A stretch of 7,723 nt of DNA. Origin: Fimbriimonadales bacterium (GTDB lineage: Bacteria; Armatimonadota; Fimbriimonadia; Fimbriimonadales; GBS-DC). Where the stretch lies: contig JANXCK010000201.1 in NCBI GenBank assembly GCA_025060055.1, positions 1-7,723 on the forward strand. Reading direction: 5' to 3'. Shown here piece after piece: positions 1 to 6,665 of the stretch. The position numbers were made by a program, and so were the translations under genes. Below the pieces are notes generated by a model. The model made no database searches. It worked only from the letters and a program-made list of their open reading frames with translations, and was not told the DNA's origin. Positions within the stretch are counted from its first letter, which is position 1; the number at the start of each line of letters is the position of its first letter.

Positions 1-1
1 G

Positions 2-670
2 CTGGCGGAGTTGTACCAAATGTGCCAGATTGCACGCGAGCTGCTGCAGCCACCCCACCATGTGCAGCGTGTGATTGCACGCCCGTTCACGGGCGATAGC
101 CCTGAGAACTTCAGGCGCACCGAGAACCGCCGCGACTTCCCACTTCCGCCACCCCCGAATCTGATTGATGCCCTTGCCGAGCGGGGTGTCGGCATCTACG
201 GCATCGGCGTTGTGCCTGAACTGTTTGTGTATCGCGGTTTCCGATGTGCCGAGCGCACGCAGAGCAACTCGGAGCATTACGACGCGCTTCTGCGCGCGCT
301 GGAGAGCGATTGCGAGTTCATCTTCGCCAACTTCGAGGATTTCGACATGCTGTACGGGCATCGGAACGACCCTGCAGGGTTCGCTCGCTGTCTGCGCGAG
401 TTCGACACGATGTTGGAAGACCTTCTGTTGCGCCTGCGACCGACCGATTTGCTCATCCTGACCGCCGATCATGGCAACGACCCCACCACCCCCAGCACTG
501 ACCACTCCCGCGAATACTTGCCCTTGCTGATTTACACGCCGCGCCACAGGCACGGCACGCAGCTGGGCGTTCGACATAGCCTTGCCGACATCGGTGCAAC
601 GATTGGGGCAGTGTGGTCGATATCGACGCCGAACGGAGTTGCCATCCCTATCTTCGGACACGACGACTGA
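2..670 (+). CDS. deoB: Phosphopentomutase, C-terminal part (5' truncated by window edge)
   Basis: DeoB interconverts ribose 1-phosphate (or deoxyribose 1-phosphate) and the 5-phosphate in the cytosol, linking nucleoside salvage to the pentose phosphate pool. The frame is open from base 2, so the gene starts before the window. About 222 codons are visible of a protein that is usually about 390 residues. Alkaline-phosphatase-superfamily metal ligands are visible: Asp (344-346) and His (359-361) in DMLYGHRND, Asp-His (467-472) in TADHGNDPTTP, and His (503-505) in TDHSREY. The family signature RVIARPF...NF.RT.NRRDF is upstream of these, in the part that joins the cap and core. The last residues (after DIGATIGAVW) diverge from the usual ending but carry no frameshift. 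The gene converges on the dehydrogenase gene, with a palindromic repeat between their ends. The TTG at 11 is an internal Leu codon, not a start. Confidence 0.93.
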   Translation: MAELYQMCQIARELLQPPHHVQRVIARPFTGDSPENFRRTENRRDFPLPPPPNLIDALAERGVGIYGIGVVPELFVYRGFRCAERTQSNSEHYDALLRALESDCEFIFANFEDFDMLYGHRNDPAGFARCLREFDTMLEDLLLRLRPTDLLILTADHGNDPTTPSTDHSREYLPLLIYTPRHRHGTQLGVRHSLADIGATIGAVWSISTPNGVAIPIFGHDD

Positions 671-693
671 GCGACCGCCTATGTCAACCGGAG

Positions 694-732
694 TTTCAAG
701 TAGCACAATCGTCGGCGAGGACGCCGATGCTA
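694..732 (-). repeat. Palindromic intergenic repeat unit, copy A
   Basis: This 39 bp unit lies between the convergent deoB and dehydrogenase genes. Read on the minus strand it starts TAGCATCGGCG and ends CTTGAAA. Its core is a hairpin with arms TCGGCG (712-717) and CGCCGA (722-727) around a 4 nt loop, extendable by a wobble pair and one more pair (710/729). Two related units occur at 3259-3296 (same orientation) and 3312-3350 (opposite orientation). All three share the hairpin and the CTTGAAA end. The first three minus-strand bases of this copy are the TAG stop codon of the dehydrogenase gene. The stem could act as a bidirectional transcript end, but there is no T-tract. Confidence 0.7.
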
Positions 733-2097
733 TGCCACATACACCGTCTTGATATTCACGAACTCTCGTATTCCGAAGATGCCCAGTTCGCGCCCGAAGC
801 CGCTCTGCTTGATACCGCCGAAGGGCAGGCGCGGGTCGGAAAACACGAAATGGTTCACAAAGCAGTTGCCCGCTTCCAAGCGCATACGCGCCAGTTCCTC
901 GCCCAAGCGCAAGTTCTCGGTGAACACCTCTGCGCCCAAGCCGTAGCTCGAAGCGTTAGCAACCTGCACCGCTTCGTAGCGACTGTTGACAGGGTATATC
1001 GGCGCGACGGGACCGAAGGTCTCTTCCTTCCACACGGGCATGTCGGGCGAGATATTCGAGAGTACGGTCGGCGGGTAGAAGTAGCCTCTGCCTTCGGGGA
1101 GTTTGCCACCCAGATGCACCACCGCGCCCATCTCGATGCTCTCTTGTACCTGTCGGTGCAGGTTCTCGCGCAGGTCGGCGCGAGCAATCGGACCGATGTC
1201 TACTTCTTCATCCATCGGGTCGCCCATCCGCAGCAGGCGGCTCTGCTCGATGAACCGCTCCAAGAACTCCTCCATCACCAGCGTATCCACGATGAACCGC
1301 TTGATGGCGATACAGCTTTGTCCAGAGTTTTGGTAGCGCCCTTGCACACACTGGGGGATGGCGACATCCAGATTGGCGTCGGGCAGGATAATAGCGGGGT
1401 CGCTGCCCCCCAGCTCCAGCACGCACTTTTTGAGCGCCTCACCTGCGACTTTGGCGACTTCGCGTCCCGCTCGCGTACTGCCCGTGAAGGTCACACCTGC
1501 AATCGCAGGGTGGCGAATGATATCCGGGATGACCTCCACCTCTGCAAAAAGCACATCAAGCAAGGGAAAATCGAACCCAGCGGTGTCGAACGCCTCTCGG
1601 AGGGCGAGGGCGCATCGTGGTGTGTTCGGCGCGGGCTTGAGCAAAACCACGTTGCCCGCAGCAATCGCGGGCGCGGCGAAGCGCACTACCTGCCAGAACG
1701 GGAAGTTCCACGGCATAATCGCCAGCAGCACACCCAGTGGTTGAAACGCCACGTAGCTTTTGTGTGCCCCCATCTCCACCTCGATGGGGCTGAGCATGCT
1801 TTCGGCGTTCTCCGCGAAGTAATCCAGCCCACGAGCGCACTTTTCGATCTCGGCGCGTGCCTGCTTGATGGGCTTGCCCATTTCCTGAGTGATGACGCGG
1901 GCGTAATCTTCGATATCTTCGCGTAGCGCCTCAGCGATGGATTTGAGTGCGCGGGCGCGTTCGGCGAAGGTGGTCTCGCGCCAGCGCAGAAACGCCAGAC
2001 GCGCCACCGCCAAACGCGCCTCGATGGAGTCCCAGTCTTGCGACGGGAACTCCCGAATCAGCTCTTCCGTGTACGGATTACGCGATACAAACGGCAT
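730..2097 (-). CDS. NAD(P)-dependent succinate-semialdehyde dehydrogenase, Sad/YneI-like aldehyde dehydrogenase
   Basis: A complete aldehyde dehydrogenase of 455 residues, the usual length for the short Sad/YneI (GabD1-type) class that oxidises succinate semialdehyde to succinate. Visible motifs: MPWNFP (128-133, with the oxyanion Asn131), Lys154 in LLKPAPN for cofactor binding, FTGST (204-208), catalytic Glu228 in LELGGSDP, catalytic Cys262 in NSGQSC, and EETFGP near the C-terminal third. The stretch around ALKKCVLELGGSDP and GRYQN.GQ.C strongly resembles E. coli Sad as remembered. The exact substrate cannot be fixed from sequence, and other short aldehydes are possible. The open frame extends 30 codons further upstream, but those codons lie inside the preceding gene and encode nothing family-like. 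The ATG at 2097, giving MPFVSRNPYTEE, matches where the family begins. It lies 2 nt after the stop of the beta-barrel gene without a good ribosome binding site, so translational coupling is likely. Confidence 0.9.
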   Translation of the reverse strand: MPFVSRNPYTEELIREFPSQDWDSIEARLAVARLAFLRWRETTFAERARALKSIAEALREDIEDYARVITQEMGKPIKQARAEIEKCARGLDYFAENAESMLSPIEVEMGAHKSYVAFQPLGVLLAIMPWNFPFWQVVRFAAPAIAAGNVVLLKPAPNTPRCALALREAFDTAGFDFPLLDVLFAEVEVIPDIIRHPAIAGVTFTGSTRAGREVAKVAGEALKKCVLELGGSDPAIILPDANLDVAIPQCVQGRYQNSGQSCIAIKRFIVDTLVMEEFLERFIEQSRLLRMGDPMDEEVDIGPIARADLRENLHRQVQESIEMGAVVHLGGKLPEGRGYFYPPTVLSNISPDMPVWKEETFGPVAPIYPVNSRYEAVQVANASSYGLGAEVFTENLRLGEELARMRLEAGNCFVNHFVFSDPRLPFGGIKQSGFGRELGIFGIREFVNIKTVYVA

Positions 2098-2099
2098 TC

Positions 2100-3188
2100 T
2101 CAGAAACTGAGCGTGCGTGAGACAATCACGGGCAGCGTGTCCGAGTAGGCGATGTTGAATCCGCCGATGCCCAATCCCGCGGTCCATCCCGTGTTGGAGG
2201 CGTAGCCGCCCCGCAGGGCGAAGCCGCGCCCGAAGCGCTGTTCCAAGCCCACTCGAATCTCGCCCTTGCCTGCGTTGTTGCCGATGTCGATGAAGTCCGC
2301 GACAATCAGCGTGCCCGATTCCAGGTCAAGCGCGACACCCGCGTTGTAGGTGCGCGTGAACGGCTTGAAGTTGAACACGCGCCCGTCGCGGTCGGTCGCC
2401 TGAAAGCGCACATCTGGCTCGATGAAGTTCTCTACGACCAGCGCAATGGCGTAGTTCGAGTTGCCCTGCGGACGCCAGATGAAGCCCAAATCGACGCCTG
2501 TAGCGTCCCGCTCGATGTAGTCGCGTCCGCGCAGCTCAGGGGCGCGCAGCGCATCCGTGCCCGCTTGCAGGCGTGCCTGGTCAGCGAAGTAGTGCGTGTA
2601 GTAGAACTTCATGTTGCGCAGGCGTGCGCCTACGGCGAGGTCACCCTCACCCAGTGGCACGCGAACGCCTGCCGTGATGTCGGGCAAGCTTACTACGCCG
2701 ACTGCAATCACCGCCGCGCGCGAATTCGCAGGGATGGCAGCGGGCACGCCGCTTGTGCGCGCCCAGTTCTGCAGCGGCGCGTTGGGCAACAGGCGCGCGT
2801 CCACAATCCCGCCCACCGAGATGCCCACGCCACTGACGATAAGCCCGATGTCGCCCGTCACGAGCAAGCGCGTGTCTTCGCGTGCGTATTTGCGCAGCAA
2901 GCCCGCTGCGGTTCGCAGATCCGTAATGCTACCCTGCCGAAACTCAAGGTCATCCGCCAAACTTGTCAACGATGCTCCGCGTGAGGTCGTGTCAAGGTTG
3001 CCTATGCCGAAGCGCACGCCGCGCACATAAGCAATCGCTGCGGGGTTATAGAACGCCTGCGCAGTGGGACGCCGCATCAGCGCCAACCCAGCGCCGCCCA
3101 TCCCCGCGCTCGGCGAACCGCCAATCGAGATGTCCGCCCACACGGGCAGCATCGACACACCGAGTAGCCAACATGCTATCCGTCGCAT
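2100..3188 (-). CDS. Exported outer-membrane beta-barrel protein (TraF/PorV/FadL-like), function unknown
   Basis: A 362-residue protein with a clear Sec signal peptide: Arg2-Arg3, a hydrophobic stretch over residues 4-17, and a likely cut after VWA (residue 18). The mature part begins with a Gly/Ser-rich stretch (GGSPSAGMGGAGLAL), then FYNPAAIAY (46-54). That layout is typical of the broad group of exported barrel proteins often labelled TraF-like, PorV-like or OmpP1/FadL-like. The rest is rich in alternating hydrophobic and polar segments with Gly turns. The chain ends in Phe (SRTLSF), a beta-signal-like ending. There is no lipobox cysteine. Specific function is not recognisable; a conjugation role should not be read into the TraF label, since no conjugation genes are near. 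It is the first gene of a two-gene unit with the dehydrogenase. Its presence implies an outer membrane in the host. Confidence 0.75.
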   Translation of the reverse strand: MRRIACWLLGVSMLPVWADISIGGSPSAGMGGAGLALMRRPTAQAFYNPAAIAYVRGVRFGIGNLDTTSRGASLTSLADDLEFRQGSITDLRTAAGLLRKYAREDTRLLVTGDIGLIVSGVGISVGGIVDARLLPNAPLQNWARTSGVPAAIPANSRAAVIAVGVVSLPDITAGVRVPLGEGDLAVGARLRNMKFYYTHYFADQARLQAGTDALRAPELRGRDYIERDATGVDLGFIWRPQGNSNYAIALVVENFIEPDVRFQATDRDGRVFNFKPFTRTYNAGVALDLESGTLIVADFIDIGNNAGKGEIRVGLEQRFGRGFALRGGYASNTGWTAGLGIGGFNIAYSDTLPVIVSRTLSF

Positions 3189-3196
3189 CGTAGATT

Positions 3197-3203
3197 ACCT
3201 CCT
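3197..3203 (-). promoter_or_regulatory. Strong Shine-Dalgarno for the beta-barrel gene
   Basis: On the minus strand AGGAGGT is followed by 8 nt and then the ATG at 3188. This is close to the ideal anti-16S complement and fixes the start. The bases up to 3258 should hold the promoter of this unit, but I could not pick out convincing -35/-10 hexamers. Confidence 0.8.
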
Positions 3204-3258
3204 GTGATGGAGCGATTCGGCTCTCGCGCAACGATTCCTGCTTGTAGTACCTATCGGG

Positions 3259-3350
3259 TTTCAAGTAGCGCCGTTGTCGGCGAGACGCCGACGCGACGCA
3301 GGGCGCGTCTGTAGCGTCAGCGTCCCGCTGACGATCTGCGTCGCTTGAAA
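3259..3350. repeat. Compound palindromic element made of two inverted repeat units (copies B and C)
   Basis: This 92 bp element fills most of the gap between aroC and the beta-barrel gene. It begins TTTCAAG (3259-3265) and ends with the complement CTTGAAA (3344-3350). Copy B (3259-3296, unit on the minus strand) contains a perfect hairpin with 7 bp arms GTCGGCG (3276-3282) and CGCCGAC (3286-3292) around AGA. Copy C (3312-3350, unit on the plus strand) contains a perfect hairpin with 8 bp arms CGTCAGCG (3315-3322) and CGCTGACG (3326-3333) around TCC. A further 9 bp perfect inverted repeat joins the two: GCGACGCAG (3293-3301) with CTGCGTCGC (3336-3344). No open frame of note lies inside. The layout resembles REP/BIME or MITE-like dispersed elements; which of these is undecided. 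Confidence 0.75.
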
Positions 3351-3396
3351 TGCCGAATCGACGGGTTCGGGGACACTTCGAGTTTTGAGGCGCCGA

Positions 3397-4479
3397 TTAC
3401 ACACCGCACTGCCCTCGATGCCGCAACGCGTGGTCGACCAGCACGAGCGCGACCATCGCCTCGACCATCGGCACGGCGCGGGGCAGCACGCACGGGTCAT
3501 GGCGTCCGCGTGCCTGCAGGATAGCTGCTTCGCCCGTCTCGCTGACGGTGCGCTGCGGCTGGAAAATCGTGGCGGTGGGCTTGAAGGCGACACGCAGGTC
3601 AATCCGTTCGCCGTTGCTGATACCGCCTTGCACGCCCCCCGAAAAGTTCGTGCGCGTGCGGATACGCCCGAACTCGTCGGTATAGAACTCATCGTTGTGT
3701 TCGCTGCCGCGCATCCGTGCGCCGCGAAAGCCAGAGCCGATTTCGAAGCCTTTACTCGCGGGCAGGCTCATTACCGCTTTTGCCAAGTCCGCCTCCAGTT
3801 TGTCGAACACGGGACTGCCCCAGCCTGCGGGCACGTTGCGCGCGATGCAGCGTATCACGCCCCCCACCGAGTCGCCCTGCTTGCGCACTTGTTCGATGCG
3901 TTTCATCATCTTTTCGGCAGCGTCAGGGTCGGGACAGCGCACAGGGTTGCTTTCGACCTGCGCCAGCGTCACGGCGTCGGGGTCTACCGTCGCCTCGATG
4001 GTGTGGATTTGCTCCACCCATGCCAACACTTCTACTTCCCAGAGGGTGCGCAGCACTTTTTTGGCGAGTGCGCCTGCAGCCACGCGCCCGACGGTCTCAC
4101 GGGCACTGCTGCGTCCACCCCCTTGCCAGTTGCGAATCCCGTATTTCGCTTGGTAAGTGTAATCAGCATGCGAGGGGCGGTAGAGGTGCTTGAAACTCTC
4201 GTAGGCTTCGGGGCGGGCGTCCTCGTTCCACACCAGCATCAGAATCGGTGTGCCCAGCGTGTGCCCCTCGAACACGCCCGAAAGGATATGCACAGTATCG
4301 GTCTCTCTGCGCTGCGTGGTGAGCTTGCTTTGGGCGGGGCGGCGGCGATCCAGCTCGAACTGAATCTCGTCGGGCGTGATGGGGATGCGCGGCGGGCAGC
4401 CGTCAATGACCACGCCCACCGCACCCCCATGCGACTCGCCCCAAGTCGTGATGCGAAACAAATGCCCAAAGGTATTCAT
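3397..4479 (-). CDS. aroC: Chorismate synthase
   Basis: AroC converts 5-enolpyruvylshikimate 3-phosphate to chorismate, the last common step toward aromatic amino acids, folates and quinones. It uses reduced FMN in the cytosol. The 360-residue product has the standard length and all three family signatures: WGESHGGAVG (13-22, with the acid-base His17), RSSARET (123-129) preceded by RPSHADYTY (101-109), and GRHDPCVLPRA starting at residue 325 with its active-site His and Asp. The start ATG (4479-4477) overlaps the stop of the upstream GH84 gene as ATGA. A Shine-Dalgarno GAGGAG (4491-4496) lies 11 nt upstream, inside the GH84 coding sequence. It is the last gene of the prs-to-aroC cluster; downstream lies the palindromic repeat element. 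It is intact with no missing key residues. Other shikimate-pathway genes are not adjacent. Confidence 0.97.
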   Translation of the reverse strand: MNTFGHLFRITTWGESHGGAVGVVIDGCPPRIPITPDEIQFELDRRRPAQSKLTTQRRETDTVHILSGVFEGHTLGTPILMLVWNEDARPEAYESFKHLYRPSHADYTYQAKYGIRNWQGGGRSSARETVGRVAAGALAKKVLRTLWEVEVLAWVEQIHTIEATVDPDAVTLAQVESNPVRCPDPDAAEKMMKRIEQVRKQGDSVGGVIRCIARNVPAGWGSPVFDKLEADLAKAVMSLPASKGFEIGSGFRGARMRGSEHNDEFYTDEFGRIRTRTNFSGGVQGGISNGERIDLRVAFKPTATIFQPQRTVSETGEAAILQARGRHDPCVLPRAVPMVEAMVALVLVDHALRHRGQCGV

Positions 4480-6086
4480 GACTCGGCAAACTCCTCGACC
4501 GTTTCCCGAATCCAGCGTTCAATCCAGCCGTCGCAGACGACCGCCTCGTTCGTCTCGCGGATTGCTTCCAGCTGCGCGAGAACGCGGCGCGGGTGCAACG
4601 ACTCCTCTTCGACTGCGTCCAGCAGTTCCAGCGCGAGCTGGCTAACCTGCTCCAGCTTGAGCAGCCACGGACTGAGTTCCTCGATGAGTTCGGGGTTCTG
4701 CACGGCTTGTCGGAGGCGGCGCGGGAGGGTTGCCAGTCGCGTCAGGGCGTCGCGCAGCGGCTCCGAGTCGCCCGTGGTCTGCCAGTCCTCGATGAGGCGT
4801 TCAATTTCAGGCGGCGCTTCCGTCCAGTGGCGCGTCCACAAGTTCTGTTTGCAGAACTCCCACATCACAGGCAGCGCGTCCTCGCCCACTAAGTGTGCAA
4901 TCGATGCCTGCCAACTGCGCTGCGGGTCATACGCTTCGGCGTTCCACAGCAGGTCGGCATAGGTTCCCAGCGCGATTTTGGACGCCTCCGCTTGATTCAT
5001 CGGGTTGGAGACCAGCGCCTCCAAGTGCGCGAGGGTCTCAGCGTCGCGTCCCGTGATAGGACCCAGCAGCAGGCGGCTGGTCTCGTAATCGTTCACGGGA
5101 TAGTTATCCCACACGAATGGCTTGCGCTGGATAGCGAGCTTGAACAGTTCGGCATCCTCGTGCGTGATGGTGCGCGAGACGACCTTCGCGCCTGTCCACA
5201 TAATCGAGATACCCTTTTCGGCGCGTTCGCCCAGCTCGCGCACATACGGCGGCTCGCCCAGATTGTGATAAAAGGTGGGGCACACAATAAGCCAGCTGTG
5301 CGCGTCGCGCTCTTTGAGCCAGTGGTACAGACGGTTGGCGAGTTCAGCGTGGGCGTGCGCCAGCGAACTGTAGGTGTGCTTGTCCGCTTCGTGCTGCAGC
5401 TCTTGCGGGATGTCATCCAGCAGTAGACCGAAGCTGCGCACGCCCCACTGCCGAACGGCGTCGATTTTGGCAGTGAGCCGATCGAACTCCGCAGGGTCGG
5501 AGTAGACCATCGACAGTCCAGGACTGATGCAGAACACGAACTCGATGAAGTTCTCGTGGGCGCGTTGGATGAGTTCCCGTAGTCGCTGGGCGTCTTCAGG
5601 TGGGTACGGCTCGCGCCAGCGTTCGCGGTGGAACGGGTCATCTTTGGGCGCGTAGAGGTAGAGGTTCATTTTGTGTGCGCCCAGAAACTCCAGCATCTTG
5701 AGCCGTGCCGAATGTTTCCACGGCTTGCCGTAGAAGCCCTCCACCACACCGCGCCACGCCAACGACGGCGAGTCGTCGACCTGCATTATCGGAAGTGCTT
5801 TGCCGTCCCACGCTTGGAGCAGTGTGTGGCAGGCGTAGAACGCTGCGCGGGGCGACTCGGCGCGAATCATAATCCGCCCGTTGCCGACGGTGAGGTGGTA
5901 AGCCTCGTGGGGTAGGCTGGTGTCGTGTTCCACGAACGCCGTCCAGCCGCCGTATGCCTCGCCCAGTGCCCGCAGCGGGCGCACCGCAGGTTCCCAGTGT
6001 GGGGGCGTCTTGATCGCGTGGCAGCCCGCAAACGGCAACCGCTCCGATGAAACCTCCGCCTTTCGGGGTACAGGCAACCAGCGCAT
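4476..6086 (-). CDS. GH84 family beta-N-acetylglucosaminidase (O-GlcNAcase/NagJ-like), apparently cytosolic
   Basis: A 536-residue glycoside hydrolase. Residues 1-105 look like the small alpha/beta domain that precedes GH84 and GH20 barrels. The catalytic barrel follows, with RGVVEGFYGKPW (112-123), NLYLYAPKDDPFHRERWRE (141-159), the paired catalytic aspartates 224-225 in LLLDDIP, MWTG (296-299), WDNYPVNDY (326-334) and NPMNQAEASKIAL (361-373). These are the hallmark segments of GH84, which removes terminal GlcNAc by substrate-assisted catalysis using the two Asp. From about residue 400 a charged, probably helical region follows. No signal peptide is visible: the N-terminus MRWLPVPRKAEV goes straight into the domain. 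Intracellular action is therefore likely, on GlcNAc-modified proteins or on sugars being salvaged. Start: ATG with AAGGA 7 nt upstream, overlapping the tpx stop 11 nt away. Natural substrate is not determined. Confidence 0.9.
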   Translation of the reverse strand: MRWLPVPRKAEVSSERLPFAGCHAIKTPPHWEPAVRPLRALGEAYGGWTAFVEHDTSLPHEAYHLTVGNGRIMIRAESPRAAFYACHTLLQAWDGKALPIMQVDDSPSLAWRGVVEGFYGKPWKHSARLKMLEFLGAHKMNLYLYAPKDDPFHRERWREPYPPEDAQRLRELIQRAHENFIEFVFCISPGLSMVYSDPAEFDRLTAKIDAVRQWGVRSFGLLLDDIPQELQHEADKHTYSSLAHAHAELANRLYHWLKERDAHSWLIVCPTFYHNLGEPPYVRELGERAEKGISIMWTGAKVVSRTITHEDAELFKLAIQRKPFVWDNYPVNDYETSRLLLGPITGRDAETLAHLEALVSNPMNQAEASKIALGTYADLLWNAEAYDPQRSWQASIAHLVGEDALPVMWEFCKQNLWTRHWTEAPPEIERLIEDWQTTGDSEPLRDALTRLATLPRRLRQAVQNPELIEELSPWLLKLEQVSQLALELLDAVEEESLHPRRVLAQLEAIRETNEAVVCDGWIERWIRETVEEFAES

Positions 6087-6097
6087 CGATAGTTCCT

Positions 6098-6613
6098 TCA
6101 GCTTATCAGTTGGCGCACGGCTTGCAGCGCGGCGTCATAGTTCGGATGCTGGGTGATTTCGGGCACATACTCCGCATAGCGGATAATCCCCTGCGGGTCT
6201 ACCACGAACACGGCACGGCTGAGGACACGCAGCTCCTTAACCAGCGTGCCGTATGCTTGCCCAAACGCGCCTTCCCGATGGTCAGACAGCACCTCGATTT
6301 TATCGATGCCCTCGGCGCCGCAGAAACGCTTCTGCGCAAACGGCAAGTCCATGCTAATCGTTAGCACCTTGACCGATTCAGGCAGGCGACTTGCCTCTTC
6401 GTTGAAACGCTTCGTCTGCGCGCTGCAGACGCTGGTGTCGATGGAGGGCACAACACTGATGAGCAAAGTGTGCCCCTTGTAGTCGTGGATGTTCACAGGT
6501 GTCAGGTCTTGCTTGAGTACGGTCGCGTTCGGCGCGGGGTCGCCTGGCTTGAGTTCGCTGCCTATCAAGGTGAGTGGATTGCCCAGAAAGGTCACAGCGT
6601 TGGAACGCTCCAT
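6098..6613 (-). CDS. tpx: Thiol peroxidase (atypical 2-Cys peroxiredoxin)
   Basis: Tpx reduces hydrogen peroxide and alkyl hydroperoxides at the expense of thioredoxin in the cytosol. The 171-residue product matches the family length. The peroxidatic site is PSIDTSVCSAQTKRF with Thr60 and Cys63. The resolving cysteine is Cys98 in KRFCGAEGI. The conserved active-site Arg is probably Arg133 in LSRAVFVVD. The beginning (VTFLGNPLTLIGSELKPGD.AP) is typical of Tpx and supports the ATG at 6613. That start has AGGAGG 9 nt upstream. The gene lies 40 nt after the quinate 5-dehydrogenase-like gene and 11 nt before GH84, so it is probably part of the cluster transcript. A possible promoter and a self-complementary leader precede it. 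Confidence 0.96.
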   Translation of the reverse strand: MERSNAVTFLGNPLTLIGSELKPGDPAPNATVLKQDLTPVNIHDYKGHTLLISVVPSIDTSVCSAQTKRFNEEASRLPESVKVLTISMDLPFAQKRFCGAEGIDKIEVLSDHREGAFGQAYGTLVKELRVLSRAVFVVDPQGIIRYAEYVPEITQHPNYDAALQAVRQLIS

Positions 6614-6622
6614 TGTTAATAG

Positions 6623-6665
6623 CCTCCTGCAGGAGGAGTATACCTGAATCGGGTCAGGCTTTCAG
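6623..6665 (-). promoter_or_regulatory. Possible internal promoter and self-complementary Shine-Dalgarno of tpx
   Basis: On the minus strand, TATACT (6642-6637) resembles a sigma-70 -10 box. CTGAAA (6665-6660) lies 17 nt upstream as a 4-of-6 match to -35, inside the end of the preceding gene. Directly after the -10 box comes a perfect 14 bp palindrome CCTCCTGCAGGAGG (6636-6623), whose second half is the tpx Shine-Dalgarno. In a read-through mRNA the CCTCC and GGAGG arms could pair around TGCA and hide the ribosome site. The promoter call is tentative; the palindrome is certain. Confidence 0.45.

Noticed and set aside
11..670. TTG at 11 as the start of a short phosphopentomutase
   Set aside because: The frame is open upstream to base 2 with family-like residues, and the protein would lack its N-terminal catalytic half. 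The gene is simply cut by the window edge.
613..1926. Long plus-strand open frame of 437 codons opposite the aldehyde dehydrogenase
   Set aside because: It lies antisense to a gene with clear catalytic motifs and reads as His/Arg/Ala-rich, domain-free sequence. Such frames arise from GC-rich codon use on the other strand.
2098..2187. Upstream extension of the dehydrogenase by 30 codons
   Set aside because: The added residues resemble nothing in the family and would overlap the beta-barrel gene extensively. The ATG at 2097 matches the expected N-terminus.
3259..3350. CRISPR array reading of the repeated palindromes
   Set aside because: There are only two units here, in opposite orientation and with a 15 bp gap; there are no regular spacers and no cas genes.
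3353..3370. Possible aroC terminator hairpin (CCGAA/TTCGG)
   Set aside because: The stem is only 5 bp with an 8 nt loop and no T-tract follows on the minus strand. The stronger stems next to it belong to the repeat element.
3385..4962. Long plus-strand open frame of 525 codons spanning aroC and the end of GH84
   Set aside because: It is antisense to two well-supported genes, its composition is low-information (Ser/Arg/His-rich at the end), and it shows no recognisable motif.
6643..6658. Inverted repeat CCTGA/TCAGG overlapping the stop of the quinate 5-dehydrogenase-like gene, as terminator or operator
   Set aside because: The arms are 5 bp with a 6 nt loop and no T-tract. It is too weak to call beyond chance in GC-rich DNA.
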